A program made the position numbers and the translations under genes. A DNA stretch of 64,000 bases from Streptomyces sp. NBC_01224. Its GTDB lineage: Bacteria > Actinomycetota > Actinomycetes > Streptomycetales > Streptomycetaceae. Each line of letters starts with the position of its first letter. Within the stretch, counting starts at the first letter, position 1. The notes under the pieces are model-generated. The model searched no databases and had not been told where the DNA came from. It worked only from the letters and a program-made list of their open reading frames with translations. The stretch spans positions 9,047,001-9,111,000 of the forward strand of contig NZ_CP108529.1 of NCBI RefSeq assembly GCF_036002945.1, read 5' to 3'. This document shows, one piece after another, positions 8,834 through 17,730 of the stretch.

Positions 8834-9240
8834 CTGGTCAGACAGCGAAGATCACATCGCGGTGCGAGTGCGGCAGCACAGCGGTGCGACAGGTGAACCA
8901 GTTCATCCTTCACGATGAGTTGTGGTGGGACTCGGAGTTCTCTTGCGGGTCCTGCGGCACCTACTTGTGTGAACACGCTGGTCGGGGACCAGCGCCTGAT
9001 GATGTCCGGGAGGCCCTACTCGCAGCGCACGGACCCGTCAGGCTCCGGCTGGTCGGTCCGGTCCCCAGTCTTGTCCCGGCTTTGAAGGTCCTTCGGGAGG
9101 TCTCAGCGGCCTCGTTGTCGCGCGCTCGTGAGCTGGCTGGGGAGCTGAGCCACGATGGCCTGGTGGGGACCTTGTCGGAGATGGAGTTCCTCAAGGCTCG
9201 GCTGCAGCTGCGCGGGGTTCACGTCGACATCGACCAATAG
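8830..9240 (+). CDS. Zinc-ribbon protein with L7/L12-like C-terminal domain
   Basis: 136 residues from GTG 8830 inside the stop of the preceding gene. The N-terminus holds CECGSTAVRQ and CGSCGTYLCEH, a second zinc-ribbon-like unit. The C-terminal 65 residues (VRLRLVGPVPSLVPALKVLR, then ASLSRARELAGEL, then FLKARLQLRGVHVDID) follow the beta-alpha-alpha-beta-alpha-beta layout and spacing of the ribosomal L7/L12 C-terminal domain, which binds translation factors. That fold assignment is inference from pattern. With its coupled partner it looks like a two-protein zinc module; function unknown. Confidence 0.65.
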   Translation: MTGQTAKITSRCECGSTAVRQVNQFILHDELWWDSEFSCGSCGTYLCEHAGRGPAPDDVREALLAAHGPVRLRLVGPVPSLVPALKVLREVSAASLSRARELAGELSHDGLVGTLSEMEFLKARLQLRGVHVDIDQ

Positions 9241-9344
9241 CTGTCCCCGGAGGCACCGACAACTCACGGTTGGTTGCAAGAAGTGTGACCACCTGGTTCC
9301 AACAACCGTGTCCCGTCGTCCGGGAACCGCCAGCTCACGGCTCC

Positions 9345-9430
9345 TCGCCAGTGCTGTCCCGTCTTCTGCGATCTGGCTCCGATCTCAGTTGATCTGGTCC
9401 GATTCGCTCTCCGTCTCAGGCGGTCTGGTC
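9345..9430 (+). repeat. Degenerate inverted repeat, left copy (GATCTGG cluster)
   Basis: CAGTGCTGTCCCGTCT and two GATCTGG blocks here resemble, in reverse complement, the sequence at 11020-11085 (CACTGGTGTCCCGTCT ... GATCTGG). The pair brackets the pseudogene at 9471 and the lipoprotein gene. It may be the ends of an old non-autonomous element. Matches are imperfect. Confidence 0.4.
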
Positions 9431-9470
9431 CGTCGATGCCGCTGTCGGTGCGGGATGGTGGGCTTCACCC

Positions 9471-9729
9471 ATGAGTTATGACCTTGCTGTCTGGGAAGGC
9501 GAGCGTCCTGCAGGCGACGCCGCTGCGGCCCAGTGCTTCACGGATCTGTACGACAAGTACATCGACGCGGACGGGGCTGACGTTCCTCCAACCAAGCAAA
9601 ACGAGGCCTATGCCGCCGCGCTCCTGGAGCGATCCCGATCTCACCGAAGTCGAGCCTCTACCGTCCCGGGCCGGGAACGGCGATGCGCCTTCAGAGGGGG
9701 CCAAACACGGCCGGAACAGGCAACCGTAG
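9471..9729 (+). pseudogene. Small MSYDLAVWEG-type protein, frameshifted
   Basis: Starts at ATG 9471 with MSYDLAVWEGERPAGDAAAA and LYDKYIDADG, the opening of a common small actinobacterial protein family found in polymorphic-toxin immunity neighbourhoods. The frame is lost after AYAAALLER near 9628; the expected continuation PDLTEVEPLPSRAG is found in a neighbouring frame. The C-terminus then diverges. Probably a dead gene with one indel. No function is assigned to the family that I can state with confidence. Confidence 0.6.
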
Positions 9730-9873
9730 TAAACACCGTGCCCCTGATCTTGCCCGGAGCCGCGTATCCGCAGGTCGCAGTAGCCCACTCGGCAGGCGGC
9801 CCGTGACACGCCTGTGACCGGAATTTTGGCTTACACCATGGCTCGGCGCTCGCGCCCCTGATGGAGTGACCTG

Positions 9874-10791
9874 ATGCGCAAAGTCACTTCCCTTCTTCCG
9901 GCCCTCGCCGCACTCCTGCTGCTCACGGCGTGCGGATCCGAACAGGCGGGCACCCCCGGCGCAGTCGCCCCCGCGTCAGGGACCGCCGTCACCGACCCGC
10001 CCGTGGACGGCGTCCGGATCACTTCGGTGACCATCCCCTCCGCCACGCCCACCCCCAAATCTGACGGGTTCTCCGTCCACGCCGACCCCCTTCCCACCGG
10101 TGACTCCGGGATCTCGGCCGCCTACGAAGTCACCAACAACGGAACCGAGGCGCTGACGTACACGATCCTGTTCGACTTCACCACGGACACCGGCGAAGTC
10201 ATGGGCAACAGCCACGAGACCGTGCGCTCGGTCGGCCCCGGCGCGACCGAGCGCGGCACGGTCCGGGTGGGGGTGCTGGCCCCCGGAGCGTCCCGGGTGA
10301 CCCGCGTCAAGGTCTCCCGGGTGACCAAGGTGCCCGCCGCCGAGGCGCCGCTCGCGTCCGGCGAGTGTCCACCCTCCGGCATCCGCCTCACCACCGATGA
10401 CGGCGACGCCGCGATGGGGCTGCGCGTGGTGGGCTTGCACCTGGAGAACTGCGGGAAGCGCGACTACTCACTTGACGGTTACCCGCTTCTGGAACTGCTG
10501 GACAAGGATCTGTCACCCGTCCAAGGCGTCCGGATCGTACATGGAAGCGGTGGCATCAGCACCGGTACCGGATTTGACGAGCCGGCCCGCCCGCTGGTCC
10601 TGAAGCCGGGCGAGAGCGCCCTTTCGGGCCTCATGTGGCGCAACACCACCGAGTCCGGCGCCGCCGTCAACGTCCCGTACGTCAGGGTGCGGGCCGAGCA
10701 GCGCGCCGATCCGGTGACCGTGACGCCCCACCTCGATCTCGGCACCACCGGCAAGCTGGCCGTCCGTGCCTGGACGCGCCCGTCGAAGTAG
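9874..10791 (+). CDS. DUF4232-type secreted lipoprotein
   Basis: 305 residues from ATG 9874, with a GGAG-containing leader. Residues 1-20 (MRKVTSLLPALAALLLLTAC) are a lipoprotein signal peptide with lipobox LTAC, so the mature protein is anchored by Cys20 on the outer face of the membrane. A threonine/proline-rich linker follows, then a beta-sandwich region (AAYEVTNNGTEALTYTILFD). The C-terminal half carries DUF4232 hallmarks: MGLRVVGLHLENCGKRDYSL, a SGLMWRNT segment and a final VTPHLDLGTTGKLAV. Role unknown. It stands alone between degenerate repeats. Confidence 0.85.
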   Translation: MRKVTSLLPALAALLLLTACGSEQAGTPGAVAPASGTAVTDPPVDGVRITSVTIPSATPTPKSDGFSVHADPLPTGDSGISAAYEVTNNGTEALTYTILFDFTTDTGEVMGNSHETVRSVGPGATERGTVRVGVLAPGASRVTRVKVSRVTKVPAAEAPLASGECPPSGIRLTTDDGDAAMGLRVVGLHLENCGKRDYSLDGYPLLELLDKDLSPVQGVRIVHGSGGISTGTGFDEPARPLVLKPGESALSGLMWRNTTESGAAVNVPYVRVRAEQRADPVTVTPHLDLGTTGKLAVRAWTRPSK

Positions 10792-10899
10792 GACCCCCGC
10801 CCGGTCTCAGTGCCTCCGCTGCGGCCATCAGAGGGGGTGGTGGGGGCGGCGCCTGATCGTGGACGGGGGTCAAGGGGCAGGTCCCAAGGGCCCTACTGA

Positions 10900-11090
10900 G
10901 CTGCACCGACCAGATTGGTCGCAACACCTGAACCGAACCACATCAACTGAGATGAGCAGCACGAGCAACGCGCATCTGACCAGATCCGCCGAGAATCCGG
11001 CTCCCGCCCTATCTCAACCGATCTGGTCGCCGCTGGTCGAGCCACTCGTCGTAAACCAGATCCGTTGAGACGGGACACCAGTGCCGACTA
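10900..11090 (-). repeat. Degenerate inverted repeat, right copy
   Basis: Several CCAGATC/GATCTGG blocks and GAGACGGGACACCAGTG match the reverse complement of the 9345-9430 region. The stretch 10792-11389 between the lipoprotein and the next gene holds no other gene that I can support. Confidence 0.4.
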
Positions 11091-11389
11091 ACGTGTCCCG
11101 GCTCAGGAGGCAGGATAGGGACTCGGCGCGGTGAACGTACCGATTTCGGGTGCACCTGTTCCGCTGCGGAGTCAGGAATGCGGAAGGCTGATCACCGGAT
11201 CCTCCGTGAAGCCATCGGGCCCCCCTCCCGGGAACCGGGCCAGGGCGATGCGGTGTTGATCAAATCGTTGCCGCACCGCGTACAACCGCGTACGGCCCTC
11301 TCCTGTCCCACAGTCAGCCGTGAGGATGAACCTCCGGCCGTGCGCCTACGCGTTCGGTCCAGGCTGCTGGGGAAAGGGCGAGCTCGAAG

Positions 11390-12169
11390 ATGGGGAAGAC
11401 GATGTGGAGAGCGGTGGTGGCTGGTGGAGCGGCGGTCATGTTCACAGGGGTAGCGGCGGTGCCGTCCGGGGCGGCGGAGGGCGGGGTCTCCTTCAGCCGG
11501 GTCTCGGTGAACGGCGGGAAGCCGATCGTGATCGGGGTCAAGGAGGAGGTCGAGGTGCATGCGGTCTTCCGGATGACGACCAAACTCAGATACGACTTCG
11601 GGCCGACGGTGTTCCCCTACCGGGGGAAGCCCGACACTGGGGACACCCTGCACAGCTCCGTCATCACCAGCGACTGCAAGGTCGTGGACAGGGCGAAAGG
11701 AATCTGCGACTTCGAGGAATGGCTGTACATCGACCCGCAGAACCGTGACTTCGGGAACGAGGACGCCGGCACCTGGCGAACTGCTGCTCGGGTCTTTCTC
11801 GCCGGCGACGCCCACGACACTGACGACAAGGACCTTCCGTTGCAGGTCAAGCGGGCCACACGCGTCACTGTCAACGCCTCGCCGGAGCCGGTCGCGAAAG
11901 GGAAGACGATCACCGTGACCGGGCGGGTCACACGCGCGAACTGGGACACCCACACGTACCAGGGGTACGCGGGCCGCACGGTCAGCCTGCAGTTCAAGGC
12001 GGCGGGCGCATCCTCGTACACGACGGTCAAGAAGGCGACGTCGAGTAGTACGGGGGCGCTCAAGACCACGGTGAAGGCCACCGGGTCGGGGACATGGCGG
12101 TGGACGTACTACGGGAACTCCACCTCCGGGGCGAAGTCGTCGACCGGGGATCACGTCGCCGTGCGGTAG
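11390..12169 (+). CDS. Secreted protein with C-terminal Ig-like domain
   Basis: 259 residues from ATG 11390 (ATG 11402 is an alternative that shortens the signal). Residues 1-29 (RAVVAGGAAVMFTGVAAVPS then GAAEG) form a Sec signal peptide with an Ala-rich cleavage site. The middle is beta-rich with one Cys pair (DCKVVDRAKGIC). From residue about 160, RVTVNASPEPVAKGKTITVT begins an Ig-like fold of the sort used in actinobacterial surface proteins, ending in GTWRWTYYGNSTSGAKSS. No catalytic motif is seen. An extracellular, possibly calcium- or wall-associated role is only inference. Confidence 0.75.
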   Translation: MGKTMWRAVVAGGAAVMFTGVAAVPSGAAEGGVSFSRVSVNGGKPIVIGVKEEVEVHAVFRMTTKLRYDFGPTVFPYRGKPDTGDTLHSSVITSDCKVVDRAKGICDFEEWLYIDPQNRDFGNEDAGTWRTAARVFLAGDAHDTDDKDLPLQVKRATRVTVNASPEPVAKGKTITVTGRVTRANWDTHTYQGYAGRTVSLQFKAAGASSYTTVKKATSSSTGALKTTVKATGSGTWRWTYYGNSTSGAKSSTGDHVAVR

Positions 12170-12362
12170 GCGACGTGCGCGGACCGCTTCCCCTCGCAGA
12201 AGCGTGATCACCCGGACCGGCCGGACCGGGGACTTCAGTACCTCGTCGACATGTGGCCGGCCCCGCAGGAGTCGGAACTCCTTGCACTCAAGCAAGGGCC
12301 GATCCTCTGGGCTGGCTGACCTAAAGCCGCTCTGAAGTCCGCTTCGCGCTCAGTCACACGAT

Positions 12363-13163
12363 TCAGCGTGCGAGGTGAATGGGCCGCGAGGCCGTGGCCG
12401 CTGAGGTGGCCGGCGGTGTGGTCCCGAGGGCGGCCTTGTGCTTGCGGGTGGGCGGCAAGGGCTGGCGGGTGCCGATTCCGTGGGCGAGGGTTTCCGACAG
12501 GTCGGCCAGCAGCGAGCTGGGAGTGTACGGAGATGCGGTGAGGGTCCAGGTGGCGTGGTCGAGGCTCGGACCCGCCCAGACGGTCCAGGTGTCGAGGTTC
12601 TGGATGGGATGCTGCGCGACGAAGGCGTCGAATTGGACTCCAGCGTCTCCGGCGGGAGACGTCCAGCGGATCCAGCGTCCGTCCACGGTGTGCTTCCACC
12701 CGGCATCGGAGAGGGGCTGCGCGGCGGCGGTGACGGTCTTTTCGTCCACCGGGGAGCCGAGGGCTGTGTCCCAGCCGTCGTTGTAGGCGAGGTGATCCAG
12801 CAGGACCTGCAGGACGGGAGCGGGGGTGCTGCCGGTCGCGGTGAGGACCCACATGCGGTCGGAGACCGGTGTTTCGTACGCCGCTACGGTCCAGGCGGTC
12901 TCCCGAGCAGGGGCGTTGTGGATGCGCTCGATGCGCAGGGTCTGTTCCTCGTGGATGGCGTGGGTGGTCTCGTCGGACCAGGTGCGCCACTTCTGCCAGT
13001 CGCCGTGAGCGTCGAGGAAAGCGTCCAGGAGCGCGTCGTGGTCGCCGGCATCGGCGGCGTAGGCGGGGACAGTCTCCAGTGCCGGGAGGGATGCCTCGCG
13101 CTCGACTGCCGGTGCTTCAAGGGAGGTTCGAGCTTTGGCCGCGGCGCGCTCTGTGTCCGTCAT
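12363..13163 (-). CDS. DUF317 domain protein
   Basis: 266 residues from ATG 13163 (MTDTERAAAKARTSLEAPAV). Two copies of the DUF317 unit are seen: TAWTVAAYETPVSDRMWVLT with LLDHLAYNDGWDTALG, and DTWTVWAGPSLDHATWTLTA with LLADLSETLAHGIGTR, each with the SDAGWKHTVDGRWIRWTSP type core between them. DUF317 is nearly confined to Streptomyces and relatives, has no known enzymatic role, and is common on plasmids and in genomic islands. The start is 26 bases from a broken IS5 transposase, so upstream control elements are probably lost. Confidence 0.8.
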   Translation of the reverse strand: MTDTERAAAKARTSLEAPAVEREASLPALETVPAYAADAGDHDALLDAFLDAHGDWQKWRTWSDETTHAIHEEQTLRIERIHNAPARETAWTVAAYETPVSDRMWVLTATGSTPAPVLQVLLDHLAYNDGWDTALGSPVDEKTVTAAAQPLSDAGWKHTVDGRWIRWTSPAGDAGVQFDAFVAQHPIQNLDTWTVWAGPSLDHATWTLTASPYTPSSLLADLSETLAHGIGTRQPLPPTRKHKAALGTTPPATSAATASRPIHLAR

Positions 13164-13188
13164 GGGCGCCGGTCCCGGACGCAATGTG

Positions 13189-13554
13189 TCACCGTGTGCC
13201 TTCTCGAAGGCGCTGCGTGTCCAGGACCACCAGGGACGGGTCCTCTAATCGCCCGGCCCGCTCACGCACCGAACAGCGCAGCAGTTCGTGGAGGGTCTGG
13301 TCAGTTCCGTCGTCCCGCCACTTGTAGAAGTAGTACTTCACCGCGCCGGCCGGCGGCAGGTCGTGGGGCAAGTAGTCCCATTGGCAGCCGGTTTGGGACT
13401 GGTACAAGATCGCGTTGACGATCTCCCGCATCTCGTAGTTGCCCTGGTGGCCGCTGACGGAGGGATGCTTCGCCTTCCACGCGGTGATCACCGGCTCGAT
13501 CAGCGCCCAACGCTCATCAGATAAGTCGCTCTTGTAGGACTTGCGCTCGCTCAC
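13189..13554 (-). pseudogene. IS5-family transposase, N-terminal fragment
   Basis: From GTG 13554 the product reads SERKSYKSDLSDERWALIEP, IVNAILYQSQTGCQWDYLPH, VKYYFYKWRDDGTDQTLHEL and PSLVVLDTQ, the IS5 N-terminal domain up to the first catalytic Asp. It then stops, so the other two thirds are missing, apparently removed by whatever joined it to the DUF317 gene. The 180 bp to its right are non-coding and lead to the ISAs1 target site. Confidence 0.85.
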
Positions 13555-13752
13555 CCCGCCACTCGAGCACGGCCAAACGCGTTGACCGGCCCGGAGTCCC
13601 CACAGCCACACGTTCAGGCGACAACGAACCGGACATCAGGTCACGTACCGCTCTCTCAGAGGCTGTGGCAGCTCCTGATCGGGTTGCTCTCTGTGAAGCC
13701 TCGCGATTTCCTACGAGGAGCCCACGCCCCTGGCGCCAGGGTGCGAGCGTTC

Positions 13753-14866
13753 TCAACTGGCGGGCATGAGTAGGTCGAGTGCGTGGTCGGGGTGTGACCG
13801 GTAGTGATCGGCGGCTGCGGCGTGGTTGGTCCAGCCGACGAGGTGAGCCAGGGCGATCGCGAGGTTGCGGAAGGTGACCAGAGGGCGGGGTGCGTTCCCG
13901 GTGCGAACGCGGCAGGCGTCCTCGCGGAGGGTAGTGTCGCGGACGTGGTGCAGGGCCTCGACCTGCCAGTGTCCACGGACAGTGGCGGCAAGCTGGACGG
14001 CAGTGGCCTGCTCGGCGACCAGGCTGGTGACTGCGTGGACGCGCTCGAGCGTCACCTTTCCCGTACGGATATCGCGACGACGGCGCACGATCTGTAGTGC
14101 CTGCACGGCGTGCGGGAAAGCGAGCCCGGTGACGGTTGCGGCTTTGAGCCGTCGGATCTCATCGCGGCCGTGACCGGTGGCACGGGTCTTGTTCAGCAAA
14201 GGGATGTCCCGCCAGGGGAGCTTCTTCAGCGTTGCCTGCAAGGTGGGGTGGTTGCCCTTGACCACGGCGATGTAGTGGGCCTTCTTCTCCTCGACGAGGA
14301 AGCGGGCGTGATCGGTCTGGGTCAGCAGCGCGTCGAACGTGACGACGGTTCCCGCGAGTTGAAGTGGGGACAGCAGCGGCTGGAACGCGGTGATCTCGTT
14401 GCTCTTGGAGTCGACCTGTCGCTGGGCGACCACCGCCTTCTCGCCGTGCACGACGGCGGCGCCCGTCCACCGCCAGGGCCCGCAGACCGTCGTGGGGGCC
14501 AAGCTGATCGGCGAGCCAGTGGCCGACGGCCTGGTCCAGGGCATCGGCGTCGATCCGGGCCAGCAGGCGGCCCAGCGTGCAGGCCCGCGGGACGGCAGTT
14601 CCCAGGCCAAGGCGGGCTCTCAACTCCGACGGCATCCCGGCCGCGAAGCGGGCGATGGACGTCAGAGTGGTACAGCCGCCGAGGACGGCGAGGGTGCACA
14701 CGGCCAGCAGGGCGCCGAGCCGGTAGCGGCGCCCATGACGTCGGCGCGGATCGGGCAGAGCCTCCAACACCTCGGCAAGCCGGACCAGTTCCTCGGGCTC
14801 GTCGGTCGGCGAGTCCGCTATGCGGGCGCGGCGGCAGGACAGGACTTCGATCGTGGAAACTGGCAT
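13753..14866 (-). pseudogene. ISAs1 transposase, frameshifted near 14465
   Basis: ATG 14866 gives MPVSTIEVLSCRRARIADSP, LAEVLEALPDPRRRHGRRY and LGALLAVCTLAVLGGC, the DDE_Tnp_1-associated N-terminal domain. After DGLRALAVDG the frame changes; the other frame continues GAAVVHGEKAVVAQRQVDSK, VVKGNHPTLQATLK, VRGHWQVEALHHVRD, where the family's catalytic Glu is in QVEALH. About one indel in a CGCC-rich run is responsible. Full length would be about 370 residues. The element probably cannot move unless the indel is an assembly error. Confidence 0.87.
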
Positions 14867-14872
14867 ACAGAC

Positions 14873-14925
14873 GCGACCTCTGGACGATCAACGGCTTCGA
14901 CACCTTGATCATCGGAGGTCGCGTC
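14873..14925. repeat. Long imperfect hairpin ahead of ISAs1 transposase
   Basis: GCGACCTC at 14877-14884 pairs with GAGGTCGC at 14917-14924 and GATCAACG pairs partly with CTTGATC inside, giving a long imperfect hairpin just upstream of the ISAs1 start codon. It sits where an insulating terminator or a transposase control site would be expected. Only the sequence symmetry is seen. Confidence 0.4.
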
Positions 14926-15126
14926 CTTCGTTCGTTCACCGGGCCCAGCAGGCCGAACGGCCACGATCGTCACCAACCATCCATCTCGACAGGCGAGAAT
15001 GCTTCAGCCCTGCCCCTGGCGCCGACGCACTCACCCACGGCAGACACGAAAGAGCCCCAAAGGACTGGAACGTTCTTGGTGATCACGTCAACGTGCGACA
15101 TCCCTGAAACACCAGCTCAGCTAAGC

Positions 15127-15989
15127 GCTGTCCCGTAAATGATCTACGACGTGTTCGTTGACCTGCCTGTTTCTTCGTTACCCGGCGAGGGTGAGGTTGT
15201 GCAGGCGGGCGATGCCGAGCATGGCGTGGTGTACGCCGTCGCCCTTGAGGCGGCAGTCGCGCAGGATCTTCCAGGTCTTCATCCGGGCGAAGGCGTGCTC
15301 GACGCGGGCGCGGACCTTGCGGTGGGAGGTGTTGTGTTCCTCTTCCCAGGCCGGGAGTTCGGTCTGGCCATTCTCGCGGCGGTGCGGGATGACCAGGCCG
15401 GTGCCCCGGTATCCGCCGTCCGCGATCACCGTGGTGCGGCCGATGGCGGCTTTCGCGCCGGACAGCTCCCACGCCTTGCAGTCGTTGCGGTTGCCGGGCA
15501 GCGGCCGGCCGACCGCGACGACGAGTCGGGTGACGGCGTCGATGACGACCTGGTGGTTGGTCGAGTACCGGTAATCCTTCGACTGCTCGGCGACCTGGTG
15601 GTCACGCGTGGGGACCAGGGTGCCGTCCACGATCAGCACGGTGTCCTTGCGGAACCGCTGGCGGGGCTGGAGCGCCAGCGACGGGCCGAGGTGGTCGATG
15701 ATGCGGTCGGCGGCCGACTTCGAGATGCCGAACAGCGGCGCCAACTGCCGCAGCGTGAGATTGGTTCGCCAGTAGGCGGCGACCAGCAGGACGCGGTCCT
15801 CAAGCGGCAGACCCCAGGGCCGGCCCTTGCGGACCGGGTCCGCCCCGTCGCGCCGCAACGCGTTGATGAGCTTGCCGAACTGACGCGGGCTCAACCCGGA
15901 GAACGGGGCTATCCAAGACGGCTCCGACGCCGTGATCACACCAGACACGACGAGATCATCTCACTCGTGACCAGCAGTTGCGGGACAGC
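15127..15989 (-). mobile_element. IS5-family element, apparently complete
   Basis: GCTGTCCCG at 15127-15135 and CGGGACAGC at 15981-15989 are the inner parts of the terminal repeats; similarity extends a few bases further on both sides. The single transposase gene between them is intact. The next element (15996) was inserted only a few bases beyond the right end, so exact ends and target duplication are uncertain. Confidence 0.75.
15178..15948 (-). CDS. IS5-family transposase (DDE, intact)
   Basis: 256 residues from GTG 15948. The N-terminus has an HTH_Tnp_4-type domain (RVLLVAAYWRTNLTLRQLAP, LFGISKSAADRII). The catalytic DDE_Tnp_4 core shows D in TVLIVDGTLVPTRD, D in TTVIADGGYRGTG and E in RARVEHAFARMKTWKIL. 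The length and all motifs fit a functional enzyme, and no frameshift is seen, which makes this one of the few intact transposases in the first 20 kb. Confidence 0.93.
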   Translation of the reverse strand: MSGVITASEPSWIAPFSGLSPRQFGKLINALRRDGADPVRKGRPWGLPLEDRVLLVAAYWRTNLTLRQLAPLFGISKSAADRIIDHLGPSLALQPRQRFRKDTVLIVDGTLVPTRDHQVAEQSKDYRYSTNHQVVIDAVTRLVVAVGRPLPGNRNDCKAWELSGAKAAIGRTTVIADGGYRGTGLVIPHRRENGQTELPAWEEEHNTSHRKVRARVEHAFARMKTWKILRDCRLKGDGVHHAMLGIARLHNLTLAG

Positions 15990-16134
15990 CTTTAGCTTGA
16001 TCTTTAACCTCGGAGGTCGAACGACTCGTCGTACTTGATCACTCGGACTGGTAACTGCCGTGCGTGCAGGCGGCCTTCGGCTGAGCATGTGCTCCGACCA
16101 AGAAACACACAAGCTCAGCGCGAAGGCCGTGGGA

Positions 16135-17615
16135 ATGAGTCTGTTGCATCATGCTGTCGGGCAGGATCCGTTTGCGGAACTGTCATGCTTCCGGGGTGAG
16201 TTCTACTCCTGTCTGACCCGGCGTGCGGATGCGTTGTTCGAGCTTGCGGATGCCGTGTTGTGTGCGGATGGTCCGGTCCGGTCGCTGGTGGAGCTGTCGC
16301 TGGTGGGCGAGCATCGTCGCGGGCACGGTGGGCTCTACGACGCCCTGGCCGCGGGCCAGGTCGATGTCGGCAGGCTGCGGCGGGCCCTGGCCGCGGTGTC
16401 TTTACCGCGGGCGGCGGACGGCCGGCTGATGCTGGCCGCCGACATCACCTGCTGGCTGCGGCCCAGCGCGCACACCTCACCGCAGCGGATCCTGTGTCAC
16501 ACCTACGGCCGGGGCAAGGACCAGCACATTCCTGTTCCCGGCTGGCCGTACTCGGTGATCTGCGCGCTGGAGACGGGCCGCAGTTCATGGACCGCCCCGC
16601 TGGACGCGCTGCGTCTGGCCCCGGGAGATGATGCCGCCACCGTCACGGCCGGGCAGATGCGTGAACTCGTCGAGCGGCTGATGGCGGCCGGACAGTGGAA
16701 AGACGGCGATCCGGACGTTCTGATCGTGGTGGACGCCGGATACGACGTGCCCCGCCTCGCCTTCCTGCTGAAGGATCTGCCGGTGCAGGTGTGAAGGATC
16801 TGCCGGTGCAGGTGCTGGGCCGGATGCGCTCGGACCGCGTCCTGCGCCGCACGGTCCCGCCCCGCGCGCCCGGCACCCGGGGCCGCCCACCCCGCCACGG
16901 CGGCGAGTTCGTCTTCGGCGACCCCACCACCTGGAACACACCCGACGCGCAGACGGTGACCGAGACCCGCCTCTACGGCACCGCCACCGCACGGGCCTGG
17001 GACCGGCTCCACCCGAGACTGACCCACCGCTCCGCCTGGACTGCCCAGCTGGGCTCCCTGCCGGTGATCGAAGGCACCGTGATCCGCCTGCAGGTCGAGC
17101 ACCTGCCCAGCGGCGCGACACCGAAGCCGGTGTGGCTGTGGTGGTCGGGCACCGACGCCACCACAGCCGACGTCGACCGTCTGTGGCAGGCGTTCCTGCG
17201 GCGCTTCGACATCGAGCACACCTTCCGGCTGTTCAAGCAGACCCTGGGCTGGAGCTGCCCGAAGATCCGCACCCCCGAAGCAGCCGACCGGTGGACCTGG
17301 CTGATCCTCGCCGTGTTCACCCAACTACGTCTGGCCCGCCCGCTGGCGGCCGACCTGCGACGGCCGTGGGAGAAACCGAGCCCGCCCGACAAGCTCACTC
17401 CCGCCCGAGTCCGCCGCGGTTTCCGGCACCTCCGCCCGAAGGCGGCCTGTCCTGCCAGAGCACCGAAATCCTCCCGCCCCGGCCCAGGACGGCCATCCGG
17501 TCGCAAGAACACCTGGCCCACACCACGCTACGACGTGCACACAGTCGGCAAACCGGGCCCCGCAAAACGACGGACGAAGAAGTCAACAACCCCGCGTCCA
17601 CGCCGCACAGGTTAA
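16135..17615 (+). pseudogene. NF041680-type transposase split by a 23-bp tandem duplication
   Basis: ATG 16135 opens MSLLHHAVGQDPFAELSCFR, followed by RRADALFELADAVLCADGPV, LMLAADITCWLRPSAHTS and VLIVVDAGYDVPRLAFLLKD. At 16769-16814 a 23-bp unit beginning TGAAGGATCTGCCGG occurs twice in tandem and creates an in-frame TGA. The second part continues VLGRMRSDRVLRRT, QAFLRRFDIEHTFRLFKQTL and the basic tail. Removing one unit restores a single frame of about 485 residues. The catalytic acidic residues appear present on both sides. Confidence 0.9.
16769..16814 (+). repeat. 23-bp perfect tandem duplication inside transposase
   Basis: Units 16769-16791 and 16792-16814 are identical and adjacent; 23 is not a multiple of three, so the frame shifts and a stop codon forms at the junction. 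It is likely a replication-slippage event after the element had inserted. Confidence 0.95.
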
Positions 17616-17730
17616 AGATCAAGTTAGGGTGCGTTTGGAAAGTGGATCTTTATGATGCGTTGCCTTACTCAGGAGGTAATCGTCTCGCCCGGACTGTGCG
17701 GGCTAGTACTCCAGCCGTAAATCGTGATCT

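Larger units (their letters stand above)
13737..15012 (-). mobile_element. ISAs1-family element with 10-bp target duplication
   Basis: The left end CAGGGTGCGAGCGTTCTC (13737) and the right end, read inward, CAGGGCTGAAGCATTCTC (15012) form imperfect inverted repeats. CCCCTGGCGC occurs immediately outside both ends (13727-13736 and 15013-15022), a 10-bp direct duplication of the size known for ISAs1. The element is 1276 bp. It contains one transposase gene interrupted by a frameshift. Confidence 0.9.
15996..17623 (+). mobile_element. 1.6-kb element with TTAG duplication (NF041680-type transposase)
   Basis: CTTGATCTTTAACCT at 15996-16010 and AGGTTAAAGATCAAG at 17609-17623 are perfect 15-bp inverted repeats. 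TTAG lies directly outside both (15992-15995 and 17624-17627). The four-base YTAR-type target recalls IS701 elements. The only gene is a transposase of the actinobacterial family provisionally called NF041680, here interrupted by a 23-bp duplication. Confidence 0.9.

Noticed and set aside
11192..12295. Leftward open frame of 367 codons
   Set aside because: Antisense to the secreted protein gene at 11390, which has a signal peptide and Ig-like domain; the leftward product is low-complexity Arg/Pro.
14873..14925. tRNA-like or riboswitch structure
   Set aside because: The hairpin is long and simple; it has no cloverleaf, no conserved T-loop sequence and no known aptamer core. Kept only as a repeat.
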